NCBI GenBank assembly: GCA_001683735.1
Contig: LUGG01000004.1
Span: 868,001-932,000, forward strand
Length of the DNA: 64,000 nt
Direction of reading: 5' to 3'
Source: Grifola frondosa
Lineage: Eukaryota > Basidiomycota > Agaricomycetes > Polyporales > Grifolaceae
Below the pieces are notes generated by a model. That model was not told the origin of the DNA, did no database searches, and was given only the letters and a program-made list of their open reading frames with translations. Of the stretch, positions 26,853-38,959 are shown in pieces. Every line of letters starts with the position of its first letter. Position 1 is the first letter of the stretch. The position numbers and the translations under genes were made by a program.

Positions 26853-29800
26853 ATGACTGGCAAACCATGCCTCCCCCGTCGCCACTCCAATCCCTGTGGT
26901 CCAACCACCTCCCCAGCACCAGTATGGCACAAGGATACGCTCAAACTCGATCATCAAGCCCTCTGTTCGTCTTCGCCAGTCCTCCGACGTACCACTTCCA
27001 CCCCGACGCATCAAGCCCGCTCCTCCCCTCAAACCCAAGGCTGCCTCCGTGAACCCCGTCCCTCAGGTTGATATGCCCCTTTCCCTCCACAGCATGTCAT
27101 GCTGCACTCTGAAGACGCCAATAATAAGGTCCTCCTTGCCATAGGTCGTTCCTTCATGTCCGTTGTGCGTGCCCAACTTTCTATCTTACTGTGGCGTGCA
27201 TCTTGACCACCTCCTTCCTTCCTAGGACAACCGTGCTATGACTATCAAAGACCTGGCGGAAATGACTATCAAGTATGGGTTAATGTGCCACAAGTACGTC
27301 ACGCTACATGATATACCCCTAACCTTGTCACTCATTCGAAGGCGGCGTGTTACTACAGCGTGTCCGCAGCTGGCCAGGCGATCACGACCTACATTCGCAA
27401 CCATCTGCAACGATGCGAGGTACAACAGGACCATCCATTACTTCTTCGACACGTGCTATCGGGGACCGCATCCGATGATGACCTCGTTCCTGCTCTTCAT
27501 TCTCGCGTTGGTGGTGCACATTGCACACAGAACGAGTCGGAAGAACAGAATCACCAACTTCAGACGAGGTACCATGGTATGGTATCTTAGCAAAGCTGCA
27601 GGTGCCCCGTGTCCTTTCGCTCGAGCCGGCATACGTTTGTGCGACTACAATGAGAATGGAAAGATTGGAGTGGCACAGAATCCTGGACGGGAGCGCAAGA
27701 GGGAACGGGATCGAATGCGGAAGTCAGAGCAGTGCGGCCAGAAGCGCAAGCGTCTCTTGCGGTCATGCGCTGATAAAGGATCGGACTCGGACTCTATGAA
27801 CGAGGAAGAGAAGAGACCTCCAAAGGTGAAACTCACTTTGCGGCTCAAACCTTGTCTTGTCTCTACCCCAGTCCCTCCGATTCGGCGCCGTCCGCAGCTC
27901 CATCCCCACGGGAGGTGATTGACCTGTCTCAGAGCTCAGAGTCCGATGACAGTGACTCGATGTCTGTTGACTCATCGGAAGATGAAGAGCCTGCAACAGA
28001 ACCGTCAGTAGAAGGCTCAGTATTAGGACCTTACCCTCGTCGCTCCATCTCCATTCCATGCTATAGCCCTTCGATCGACGACCCTTATCCTTCATTCCCA
28101 TCGACATCACAGTATAGTATGGAGGACTATCGGCGTTCTCCATCTGTTCCCTACAGCATTACTTCTGGCACCCCTCCTCCAGATTCTGAGGACGAGGACG
28201 AGGACTACCACATCAGCATGACCGGCGTTCGCCGCCCGTCCGCGAATCGCACATACACGCCTCTCGAAGACGAGGATGAGGACGACGAAGACGATTTTGA
28301 CTGGGATGGCGAGTTCTCTGCAGACTTCGATGGCGACAATGAAACACAATGGGAAAGCCCCGGCCCACGATCGCCGTCAGTGCAGTTCGAGGATGATGTT
28401 GTTGTCAAACAAGAACCGACAGATGTTCGTGGCTATCTGGAAGCCTGGGATGATCTGGAGAGCCGCGCTGCAGATATGAAGGTCATCGACGTTGTTGCCC
28501 AGGCTGCCGCTGCCGAGCTTGATCCTGACATGACGGCACCGAAGATAGAAGATCTTGATGCGTGGAATTGGGAGGGGTTTGGACAGACGAGCTTAGAGAA
28601 CGGTTTGCCCTACGTCGACGACGACGACATCCCATATATCAAGCAGGAGGAGGTCGACACCCAACCCTTCTTTGCTGAGCAGACTCTCACGCCTCTGCGC
28701 GAGTCGCTTTCACCCATGACGCCTCTTTCTCCTCACCTGTCCGATTCTCCTGTTGAGGAACGTCCTCTCGATGTTGCGGGATTCCACCCGTATACCTCGC
28801 TTCAATGGCGAGACGTCGAACTTCTGGGGCCCGATTCAGTCGAACCAGATGAACTCGAAGACGGAGTCTGGTACCGCGGTCGTGAGAAGTCGGTATCTGC
28901 GGTTGGTTCCCCTCGTGCCGGACCAAGTGCATCTCCGCATGTTTCAAATATCGCCATGCAGGCGGTCCTATCACCACAAGGTCCGCGCGTCGCTCTACCT
29001 CCGCCATTAGATTTGTCTGCAGCGTGCCCTCCCTCTGACGTTCCGCAGGCGGACTCGAGTGTGGTATCCCAGGTCACATCACCCACTCTTATAACGTCGT
29101 TGACGTCGCTGTCTCTCCAAACTCCTGCTACGTCAGGCACAAATCCATTCTTTGTTCCGTCAAGGGGAGCTGACGCTCATGATGAGGAGACATCCATCTA
29201 TCCCACTGAGGATGTTGCCGTGGTTTTGCACACAATCGATCCTTGCGCGCCTGCTATTAGCGCTACCGTGGTGGAAGGTATGTCTGTTCGTGTTCTAATT
29301 ATTATTATTGTGTGCTGATGAGGTTTTATTGTGTCATTTAGGGGTCCCACGATATCAGATGACAATTGGCTCGTCAATATTCCTGCGCAACATCTATGAG
29401 GATGCAGTGAAGCTCAGTCCCATAATTGAGTTGTTGGAAGTTGAACCTCCTGTCATTCCTGACCCCGTCACTATCAGTGAAGGTCCCGCTAGCGTTCAAG
29501 GTACTTGGGTCTCGTCAGCGGTCGCTCGAGATATTGCGAAAGGCCATCCTTTACTCGAGGTTTTCCTCTCCGAGCAATTGCACTACCGGTTTACCCCCGA
29601 GCTACTTAGCGCTTACCGATCCAACCGTCGAGCGTGGTTTACAGGCGTTGATTCACAGGCGGCGATATTATTGAGGAGGCGCTCTGACTCTTGGTCCCGG
29701 TCAGAAATCTCCCCGCAAGAACCCGGCGAGTCGTGGGAAGGGGAGTTGGGCTCTACTCCTGAAGAGGCGAACGACATCTCTCCGCATCAGATACGCATGA

Positions 29801-30117
29801 TCCTTTCCGCGGAGCCTGGGTTTTACTCCGCTGAGGACATCGTTGTGGTGGAAGCACCTCTCAGTCCGACGGAGGAAGAGATGTTCCACGTGCTATGTTC
29901 AGCTCCAGAGTGGGAGGAACGTGTTGAAGGTCCAAGCACTTCTACTGTCCCGGCCGCTCCTCTGCCTGTTGTTGTAGAGGAACTTCCCGCAATAGCTGCA
30001 AAGGACTCGCCCTGCCATGAACGACCACTACGGCGATCCAAACGCGTCGCGAACGCCATCGCTACACGATCTCGTACACGCTCTACGAAGAGAGGATCGC
30101 GCAGCTCGCTTTCTTGA
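26853..30117 (+). CDS. GDS1-type winged-helix protein with C-terminal KilA-N/APSES-like domain
   Basis: This is a probable nuclear DNA-binding protein. The N-terminal part (YGTRIRSNSIIKPSVRLRQ) precedes a winged-helix region made from short exons: NNKVLLAIGRSFMSV, DNRAMTIKDLAEMTIKYGLM, then VSAAGQAITTYIRNHLQRCE and LLRHVLSGTASDDDLVPALH. TMVWYLSKAAGAPCPFARAG and a basic RERKRERDRMRKSEQCGQKR segment follow. A long acidic, Ser/Pro-rich middle (27930-29275) leads to a last exon with GVPRYQMTIGSSIFLRNIYE and VQGTWVSSAVARDIAKGHPL, resembling KilA-N/APSES, and a basic end. The frame jumps near 27544 and 27855. The start is uncertain: ATG 26853 (MTGK) is out of frame with the body after about 26863. 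Confidence 0.75.
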
Positions 30118-31015
30118 CCCCGCATTGTCGCGATTTGTCAGATTCTGTGTTCTGTGTTTGTTTCGAAATACTTTATTGAATTCGTGTTCTATCAAAACTC
30201 TACAGATTTTTGCTCCTAGATTTTGTATCCATTACTCTCCCTGCTCGGTCATTGTCCGTCGATCCTCACCTCACTTCACTCGGCCCACGTTTCTCGTCTC
30301 GCCCTGTGCTGCTCTCGCCGGCTGTCACTTCTTGATTTCGAGCAGTCAACCGGCGTTGATGCGTGATGATCACTGCGGGATGCATTTTGATGGCCATTCA
30401 ATCACCGTCGCGAGCATCCGAATACCCACTGCTCCCCTGTTCGATTTGCGTTGGTTGGTGGGGCGCTACTAAGCTTTGTATGATGATGCATGCCACTATT
30501 CTCTGCTCCCTATAGTTGCTAGTTAGCTACTTATGATGTATGCACGACCGGCAACGAGAATATGAACTGTTTAGCACAATGTGCAAATCAATGCAGGGCG
30601 GAAGGGCCCCTCTGGAGTCCCGAGGGAACAAGGCGAGCTTGCACACGCGTGAGCGGCAATAAGAAGAGAGCGGAGTTCCAAGCTGTTATAGGTGGGGGTC
30701 GGACAGTCCGAGCACTTTGCTCCCAACCATCTTCATCCTACTTAGTCCTACTATTTACTGGAGTCCACCCTACTGTAGTAGTTCTGGGCAATCCTGTTCT
30801 ATCTTCGCCCCTCAAAATTTGGTTCTTTGCAGAAAATCTCCCTATTACGACCTATAGCGCGCCTGCTCATAGTTACCCACGTCGTTCCCCTTGGACTCTC
30901 CAGCTCTGGTTGTTTTCTGCCCCTCTTCGCTTCTTGCTTGCTCTCGCGCAATCAGCTCTGGCGTCCGCTACCCCCAACATTCAGTAATACCTAATCCTCG
31001 CATCTTACAGCCTTC
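30118..31015. other. Intergenic, 3' region of GDS1-like gene and 5' region of the PUF gene
   Basis: No gene is recognised. The last 250 bases are pyrimidine-rich (about 30880-30960), as expected of a basidiomycete promoter or leader. Confidence 0.4.
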
Positions 31016-34000
31016 ATGTCCCTATCTGCCTCCGACAACAGCTCCTTTTCCCGCGTAGCCTCTGGGAAAACTCCTCCCCCCGCGCCCTCCGCTGCCTATG
31101 CTAAACGGTGAGCGCATCGCGTTGGCAGTCGCATCGCGAAATCTAATCAAAATGTCTGCAGTGCAAGGGAGCTGGAGGCCGAGGAAAGGATAGGCGCTAG
31201 ATATAGGCCCCCGCGCTGCGCGCCTTAGCTTCTGGTGGTTCTCCTCCTAATGACCATCCGCCGTCCACAACGACTTCCGGTGATACCTCTACCTTGCCTC
31301 CCACCAACTACCCCGCAGGTTTCCGGAGGGCGAGGGCCGGAACCTTACCTTCTAATGTCCAGCTGCGGCACAACGTTTCGCCGCCTGCGTCCAGCAACTT
31401 GAGCAGTACTGCTCCTTCGACAGAGTCCTTCTCCGACCAGTTGCAGAGGCAGAGTCTCGGTGCGCCATCGTCCATGTCGGCGGCTCCTGTTCGGCCTGGT
31501 TTACGTCATTCGGCCTCTGTGGCCTCTTCGGTAGCTTCCTCCGCGCTCACGGAGCGCAACAGCCGTCTGCGGTCTGGTTCCCTGACCTTACCCACCGGCG
31601 GGCTGTCAAACGCCTTCGGCCCTTCTATTTTCTCTTCGTCGTGGCTGTCGTCGAGGAATGGAGGCAATGGGGTACCGATTTTAGATGATTTGAGATCTGT
31701 CACGTCCATGGATTCCGGCGCAGACGACTTTGATGTGCATACCCTCGATTACTTGGGTTTGGATGACACCCTGCGTCATCCGCCCGCCGCAACCATCACT
31801 GAGCTGCGCAACCAGGCGCAGGCTGCGATCGCTGGAAATTTGGCGACTCACCCATCCCGCCTGCGTGCTAGCACCGTTTCCAACCCTTATCACCTCCGAT
31901 CGTCTGCCAGCGGTTCGTTACTGGCGACTCCAAACGCCGAGGAGGAAGAGGAGTTGTATGATGAGGAGCTGTATCGCCATGCTCAGGGACTGGATCCGTA
32001 CGACGAACAGGATGCAGCTGGTTACCTGTCTGCAAACTACGTTGCCAAGGGCTTCAAGCATGGCGATCATCTTGGTGTTCTCGGGGCTAGGCCTCGTGCG
32101 ATCTCCGTTGGTAATTTGGATGATTCGTCGAGGGCCCTTCACCGCCGTGCAGGAGTTGGGGAGTTGCAGCCAACCTATGGGGCAGATCTGTCGTTGCACA
32201 TTGGTCTTGGAGTGGAACTATCAGTCCAGCCAGTATTTTGAGGTGGACAAGATTGGTGCCGCTCGCAATGGGGCGTCGCCTACGGTTCACTTCCCTAATG
32301 GGGAGCTCCCTGCTAGCCGCACCTCAGCGTACCTTGCTGCTCCGACCAACAGCCAGAACCGTGCTATCTCTCCGAAGTCAGAGAACTCGTCGCAGATGCA
32401 GACCCCCACCCGTTCCCTTTGGATTGGTAACTTGGATAGCTCTGTTACGAGCGAGCAACTCATCCATGTCTTCGCTCCTTATGGCGCCATCGAGAGTTTG
32501 AGATTGTTGCCCGAGAAGGTTTGTCCTTTGTTTATAGAAGAATGCCAACCTACTGACGTCCTTTATCAGGAGTGCGGTTTTGTCAACTTCGTTGACCAAG
32601 CAGATGCTATTCGCGCTAAGGATGATGTCCTGAACCGTCTCGGCGGCGACATTGGTATGCCCAATGGCCAGACCGTCCGTATAGGGTTTGGCAAGGCGGA
32701 CAGTGCTCCCGTGGCACCCGCGAAAGGGACGAACCTCAACAGCCCTGTTGCTACCTCCCCTGGTGGCGCCCTCGGCAAAAACGTGGGCGGCAACGCTGGA
32801 TTGTCGGGCATCGATGCTCAGTTGCAGTCTACTCCGACCAGAGCGCTGTGGATTGGTTCGATCCCGTCCACGACCACTCCGGCGACGATCTTGAGCGTGT
32901 TCAGCCCGTATGGGCCGATCGAATCTGCTAGGGTTCTCACCCACAAAAATTGCGGATTCAGTAAGTGCGATGTCTGATTCTTAGTGACCGTTCTGATGGA
33001 TTTTTTTTTTGGCCAGTCAACTTCGAGCGGCTCGATGATGCGGTGAGAGCCAGGAAAGCCTTGAATGGTCGTGATGTGTTGGGCAGCGATGTCGGCGCGA
33101 TTCGCATTGGGTTTGCCAAGGTACCTGTCAAGAACGGCCAAGATGGGAATGGCGGCCAAGAGGAACCCGCTAGCCTCAACGTCCAGGGCATTGGCGATTT
33201 GAGCGTTGGTGCCACCATCCACGCTTTGCGCAATATCAAGGGTGCTTCGACTATTCCTGTTGATCAACAGGTGCTTAGTGGTTCGGTGGAGAACTATCGG
33301 TCGAACCTGCTTCTCAGTATGATTGCGTCTGGCGCGCATACCGCTTACGATGGTGTGGTCAAGCCTGCCGGCTGGTCTGCCTCCGTCACGGAGCAGCAGA
33401 TGGTTATGAAGGAGCTTAGCGGTGGTAGTCCGGATGCTGAGGCGGATATTGCAGCGCTTGCAGGTACGGGGGTTTTTTTCCCGCCATGTCCGAGGCGTTG
33501 CTCACGAAGGTTGTGCAGATTTCCGTCCCCCTACCATGTATTATACCACGATCCCGTTGGTCTCTGAGAGACCACACAACAGACGCTGGGATGCTTCGAA
33601 GTTGCGGGAGCTCCGAAAGCGGCTGGACACCAGCACTATCTCGACGGAGGAGATCGACAACGTCGCAGCCGACTTCCTCGACGGCGAGATTGTCGATCTT
33701 GCGTCCGATTGGCTTGGAAATACGGTACGATTTAGCGTCTGGTCATTTGATCGCTCATCGTAATTAATGGATGATATCTCTTTAGGTGGTTCAAAAGCTG
33801 TTTGAAAAGTGCTCTCCCGGGCCCCGGTTGGCTATGCTCGAGCGCATCGCTCCTCACCTCGCCATGATCGGCATTCATAAGAACGGCACGTGGGCTGCAC
33901 AGAAGATCATCGAGTGCGTGCAGACTCCGGAGGAGGTTGCGATTGTCACGCAGAATCTCAGACCTTACGTCCCTCCTCTCCTTTTGGACCAATTTGGCAA

Positions 34001-35204
34001 CTACGTTGTGCAGTGCGTATTCTAGATGTTTACCTGTATTTGAGATCTTACAACTTTGAAATAGGTGCTGTCTCCGTTTTGGTGCTCCTGCTACTGATTT
34101 CCTGTTCGATGCAATGGTGGATCGCCTCTGGGAGGTTGCCCAAGGCCGTTTTGGTGCTCGAAGCATGAGAGCATGCCTCGAGAGTTCCAATATTACACTC
34201 AGCCAGCAGCGCCGCATCGCTACTGCGGTCATTCTCAACTCGATTCCATTGGCCACTAACCCCAACGGTGCCTTGTTGTTGACATGGCTTTTGGACACTT
34301 CGAGCTTCCCGTCGCGATATAATCTACTCGCTCCGCGCTTTACGCCGCACTTGTCTCATTTGTGCACTCACAAGCTAGCCTCTCTGACCGTGCTCAGAAT
34401 CGTGAACCAAAAGGTGGAGCCGGATGCCTCCAGACAGATCGTGGAGGCTTTGTTCAACTCTCCCGGAGATCATGTCCTAACAGACGTACTCGGCGATCAG
34501 GTTAACGGCGTGGCTGTGGTCCACAAGATCCTCACCAGTTCGTTCGTCGATCCCGCTGAACGCCCAAACTACGTAGAAGCCACCAAGCGTGTGCTGATCG
34601 AGCTCAAGGTGATCGCCACCCAAGCATACCGCCGGCTGATCGAGGAAGTTGGATTACCTGTTCCCAACTTGCAGCCCACGTACTCCACCAACATCCCGCA
34701 GCCGAGTGGCAAGAGCAAGTACAATGCTCAGAACCAGTATGGCATGCCCGGCTCCCCGCTGGATACCCGTCGAGCGACCAAGGTCTCGCGTCCATGATGG
34801 CGGCGCTACAGATGGGCGGGCAGAATGCTGCATCTGGTCCTCCCCGCCTGCAGATCGACCCGGGCTACGGGCAGAACGGCGTTGGCCGCGGCCGCGCTTC
34901 GAATCCTCCTTCCGGGTTCTCTCCATCCACTGACCCCTTCAATCCTTTTGCACTTCGGTCTCCTGATGTCAACGGGAGGAACGTCCCCCGCCGTAACGGG
35001 GGTATGCCTTCTGCCACTACTCCAACCTCGGTGCCTTACGGCGCGCAGTCCCCGAGCCTGAACCAGACTGCCAACCTCATCGGCATGAACCAGGCGTCGT
35101 ATAACGGGATGGCGCCGCAGTCGGTTCCACCGCACGTCTACCAGGCGTACATGTATCAAATGTATCAACAGCAAAACCCGAACATGGGTGCATTCCACGC
35201 TTAG
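31016..35204 (+). CDS. JSN1: RRM-PUF RNA-binding protein, JSN1/PUF1 family
   Basis: This is a cytoplasmic mRNA-binding regulator of the Jsn1/Puf2 type: two RRMs followed by degenerate Pumilio repeats. The ATG at 31016 starts MSLSASDNSSFSRVASGKTP. After a Ser-rich region come RRM1 (TRSLWIGNLDSSVTSEQLIH, ECGFVNFVDQADAIRAKDDV; about 32400-32640) and RRM2 (TRALWIGSIPSTTTPATILS, NCGFINFERLDDAVRARKAL; about 32830-33070). RPPTMYYTTIPLVSERPHNR leads into PUF repeats such as GNTVVQKLFEKCSPG, NGTWAAQKIIECVQTPEEV and QFGNYVVQC. The C terminus is Gln/Asn/Met-rich (QAYMYQMYQQQNPNMGAFHA). Frame jumps near 31224, 32218, 32242 and 34759 are each fixed by one added base, and the corrected protein is smooth (VEPISPASILRVDKIG). 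The splice near 34016 is not fully resolved. Confidence 0.9.
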
Positions 35205-35708
35205 AGCGCTTGTTATCCGCACCGCTACCGGTTTCACGACATGTAATGAACTTGCTCTCGGGAACATGCATATGATTTCGAGACATGAAGGTACAATCGT
35301 GCTCTCGTCCTCGTCTACTTTCTCTACATATTATCGTATTCACTTCCGTGGCGGCAGCCTTCCTGCTCTTCCGGGCTGCCGTCCTGTCTTCTTATACCCC
35401 TCTCTCCCCAGTAAATAACCACGTATTTGCGCACACTCTTTTGATCGATCGCCATAAAATTTGGACGCGGTTTACCGTCGGATAGCATCGGATGCTGGTG
35501 CTGGATGGGTGACTGGTTGGTTGGCTATTATCTTCTCTCAATTTCTTCACACTTTCTGGTCGCGTATAATGTATACATACGGGATGGCTGTGAAATATGG
35601 CCACATAGAATAACTGCAATTCTATTGCACACACGACTCAACCTCAACTCGATGTTGGATGTTCGTTGAGTTCGACCGGTGCATGGAGCACGCGTTCTGA
35701 CTGCTTTG

Positions 35709-35736
35709 ACGCGTGTCGCGTCTTGACGTCACGCGT
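35709..35736. promoter_or_regulatory. MCB-CRE-MCB cluster upstream of the myristoylation-type gene
   Basis: ACGCGT at 35709-35714, TGACGTCA at 35724-35731 and an overlapping ACGCGT at 35731-35736 lie about 75-100 bases before the ATG at 35808. This pairing of MCB and CRE sites recurs at 38421 and 39596. Factor binding is inferred from known fungal MBF and bZIP sites. Confidence 0.55.
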
Positions 35737-35807
35737 CACCGGCACCTCTTACTGTCGCTGGGTTATAGTATAGCTATAGTACCCTCTCTGGATTTATCTT
35801 CTACCCA

Positions 35808-36563
35808 ATGGGAGGCGCATCTTCAAAAGCTACTCGTCAGTTTCCGAAAACGCCAAAATCTGCATGGGCCGGCGGACGGACTCCCAGTCGAGGAGAAGCC
35901 CAGCCACCACCGTTCTCCCGCGCGAGCGAGACGAAGAATGAAGGTAATCCCTCTTCTGCAGCCTTTTTGACATTGATATAGATTGGCATGGAAGCTATCG
36001 AACGGGATTCGATGGACCCACAGCTAATGGCGAACTTGAATCGGCTGGGGCCCGTCAAGGTCGATCATCATATGCAGACAGTTCGTCCGGTGAGCACGAT
36101 AGTGGAGGCTTTCACCGCGAGCTGCTCATGTAATCCATTTTTCATCGCAGGCTGCAGGCAGTACGCACCACATGCTTCAGGCACGCTTGCAGTCTGAGGT
36201 GGAGGCACGGTCGTCCCGGCCCACACATAATCATCTCCTGGCCTCGTCTCTGTTCGACCTCTTAGAGGAACGCAAGACCGTCACCTCTCAGCGAGAGCTG
36301 GAAGAGCTTGCGAAGAATTATGACATGGATATTTCAAAATTGGTGGGCTTAGCAAGGTGTGTGAACAGCCCGAGCGTCGCTGAGGGATCGGTCGTGAGGA
36401 CCGTTGACCGGAATGGAGTAGAATCCATCACGATGACGGTGAGCATCCAATACATCATACATACACTCAGTCATTGACTGTCTGGTACACTCCCTATTCT
36501 CAGGCTGCCTGGGTTGATCCGGTGTTGAGAGGCCACAAATCGCTGCTAGGCTCCGGGCGCTGA
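35808..36563 (+). CDS. Small conserved fungal protein with N-myristoylation-type start; function unknown
   Basis: Splicing yields about 200 residues. The start MGGASSKATRQFPKTPK fits the N-myristoylation pattern (Gly2, Ser6), so attachment to a membrane is likely. SAWAGGRTPSRGEAQPPPF follows. The first intron (35943-35994, GTAATC...AAG) leads to EAIERDSMDPQLMANLNRLG and PVKVDHHMQTVRP. The third exon holds HNHLLASSLFDLLEERKTVT, SQRELEELAKNYDMDISKLV and GLARCVNSPSV, and the last gives AAWVDPVLRGHKSLLGSGR. I recognise a fungal family pattern but no named domain or function. The frame is clean through all four exons. MCB and CRE sites sit just upstream. Confidence 0.7.
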
Positions 36564-37497
36564 TACTGCAGTATGTTTCCTTAGCTTTGTAGTATTTATA
36601 CGCACACTTTAATTTTAGAAGTCCCCCCTCGAATCACGATTCCATTCGTGGGGTATTGAACTTTCAATCTGATTGGATCGAAACTCGGTTTGCGGATTTC
36701 ATGCACATGTGCTGTCACCAAATTATCGCGGAATTACATGCTGGGAAGGCCCATGGGTTGACGCCATCTAGGAAAGGAAGCATGCTCGTTGATTTGCAAA
36801 TATCCACAGGTCCAAAAAGCTAAAGCATGCAATCGTAGAATGAATTATGTCTTCAACTCCTCTCCTATTCGTGATTGATATCCGGACTGGACAAATGAAA
36901 CAGGGATCATGAAAGATCAAGCAAAACTTGAACGCTGGCATCAGGGAGAAGCGGATGTTCTGCCGTTCCCGTTCATGTACACATCGAACATCGACACAAA
37001 TCTCAAAAGAGGAATTCAGGTGAGGAAGTGTCAAAGTGTCAATGGAGCAACCACTAAATTTGTGTAGCGGCTGTATTCAAAAACAGTTACACGAGCAATA
37101 AGACGCATACATCGTTGTCCGAATGATAGGATACGTGCCCATGACAGTGGCCTGGACGAGCAATACCCCAACATCGATTTTGTAGAAAGTCGGCGGGTTG
37201 CCCTTCATCACGAACTAGCCAGGGCCAGGAGTCGACAGAGATCTTGTTGTCTTCATGAAAGGCACAACAAAAACATATTCTGATCCGGTCGCCACTTTTT
37301 CGATGAGGAGGACGAAGGTAGTACAACGCTAGAGTAGTACGTGCGCCCTAGCAACAGAAAAAATGTGGAGAGGCTTGCGCCGAAAAAGGGCTCTGCCCCA
37401 GCCGGCGTAAAACGAGAAAAAGGTATGTGGAGTGAGACATGGTACGTTCTGGGTACTGACACGATTCTAACCACAACACTGAACTTCAGTTCAATCT
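36564..37497. other. Convergent intergenic region, nothing recognised
   Basis: This is the 3' side of both flanking genes. AT-rich sequence with short open stretches only; no repeat or RNA gene was identified. Confidence 0.4.
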
Positions 37498-38207
37498 CTA
37501 AACAGATCCTGGACCGGAACGTCTGCGCAAGTCCTCGTAAGCCCACTTTAGCAATGCTACAAGTCTACTCCATATAAGCCACAACACAAAATAAACCATG
37601 CGGCCCACCGCGCCCGCGATTGCCGCTTCCTTAGGCCGAGCGACGGTGATCCAGAGTATAGCATAGCGCCGACTGGAGCCACAGATAGCGCCGCGGCATT
37701 GCGCAACACGGAATAACTGAGCGATGGCTTAAAGGAGAGCTCCCGAGCCAACGTCGTGCCATCGGCGAAAACATTCCTCGAGTCGCGAGCCTTCAACCTG
37801 CCCGCGGTGATGTATAGCGCGGATGCGGTAATTACGACTACGGTGATGAGTGAAACGCCCAGGGCTCCTGCGATTGCCGTGGATAACAGGGATGCGCGTT
37901 TGTAGGCAGACTCCAATGTGTTTGGGATGGTGAGGCGTAGGATGAGATGTCCCAGGACAATGGTTAGCACCTGTAATGAGGCGAACATCGCCCACAAAAC
38001 GATGAGGAGTATCGCGCAGAGGATTATGGCGAACACTGTCTGGGTGAGCGAGAGGTTCCTGAAGGCGAACACAGTGGTTGTGGATGCTTCATCGGGGCTG
38101 CTAGTACAGTCATTGTCATCGGTAAAGGGGCGCCGTTCAACATCGACGATGGAATGAAGGCGAGGATCGCCTGGGGCGATTAACGGCTGTCTTTCTGACC
38201 TGGTCAT
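37498..38207 (-). CDS. Uncharacterised integral membrane protein, about four helices
   Basis: A single exon starts at 38207 (MTRSERQPLIAPGDPRLHS). The polar N terminus carries a dileucine-like RQPLIAP, as in many vacuolar or endosomal proteins. Hydrophobic segments follow: TVFAIILCAILLIVLWAMFA, LTIVLGHLILRLTI, STAIAGALGVSLITVVVITA, and a Cys-free region to GAMLY. Read straight, the frame ends near 37557 with a basic, poorly hydrophobic tail. Adding one base near 37667 (GGCGCTATG to GGCGCCTATG) gives a good last helix, YAILWITVARPKEAAIAGAV then GRMVYFVLWLIWSRLV, and a cytosolic end YEDLRRRSGPGSV stopping at 37498. I favour that version. No named family was recognised. Confidence 0.6.
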
Positions 38208-38420
38208 CGTGCCAGGGAGTAACTACTGCAATAGGATTTGTATCAGCAATCCTATTGTCTTATGACCTGCTAGATAGACATACCTGGAAATTTTTAGATG
38301 ATTGTTTCCACTCTCGCGCAGTGTGGGCTCACCGTCGCTTGTCTGCAGGGTTACCGACAGGCTCTTAAAGTTATACTAGAAGTTCTAGTGCGCTCTTCGG
38401 GCGCGTTCCTGATCTGTGAG

Positions 38421-38437
38421 ACGCGTGACGTCACGCG
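38421..38437. promoter_or_regulatory. Perfect 16-bp palindrome joining MCB and CRE
   Basis: CGCGTGACGTCACGCG at 38422-38437 is its own reverse complement; with the preceding A it contains ACGCGT and a central TGACGTCA. It lies about 215 bases upstream of the membrane-protein gene, in the shared upstream region with the RCC1 gene. Confidence 0.6.
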
Positions 38438-38959
38438 CCGCGAAGTTCGAATGCAGACACTGAATAAGGTTCTTTGACAACTTACTAGGATGTGTGATTG
38501 AAACTATTAAGTTATGTGGTTGCTGATGGGTTAAAAATGAAGATGATATGGGAGCAGCGCATTCTCCTTGACCTGCAGGAGGTGACAGTTCTACTACTAA
38601 TAGAACTATCGCCCGATGCCCAACAAGACTTGCTTCGGGCCCGCGCATTAGACACCGTCTGCCCTTAAGTCATCCCGTACCTCATATTGGAAACTATGAC
38701 TGGGCTTGTCCGATCTCAATTCTATGGCTTTGAGGAGAGAACAAACAGACATACCTCCAATCGCTGTAACACGCGGCTCAGACGAGGTGGGTTCCTCGAG
38801 GGATCCGGTTAGAGTTTGGATGGCTGATAGCTGAGGCACACATGTATGCGGCAAGAGTACATGCTATTGCGGCATGATACGGCGTTTGTGGAGTTCTCAT
38901 GGTTTTCTGCAGCTGCGATGAGTACTGTGGTCAACAAAGCATTAGAAGAGCCGCCTCGC

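Noticed and set aside
27293..27358. A further frameshift in the GDS1-like gene at the CHK/VSAAGQ junction
   Set aside because: An acceptor at TACTACAG (27358) gives CHNVSAAGQ in frame, so ordinary splicing explains it.
27541..27546. A short intron as explanation for the frame jump in the GDS1-like gene
   Set aside because: The only GT-AG pairs nearby would give introns of about 20-36 bases, shorter than all others here, and would not restore the right frame.
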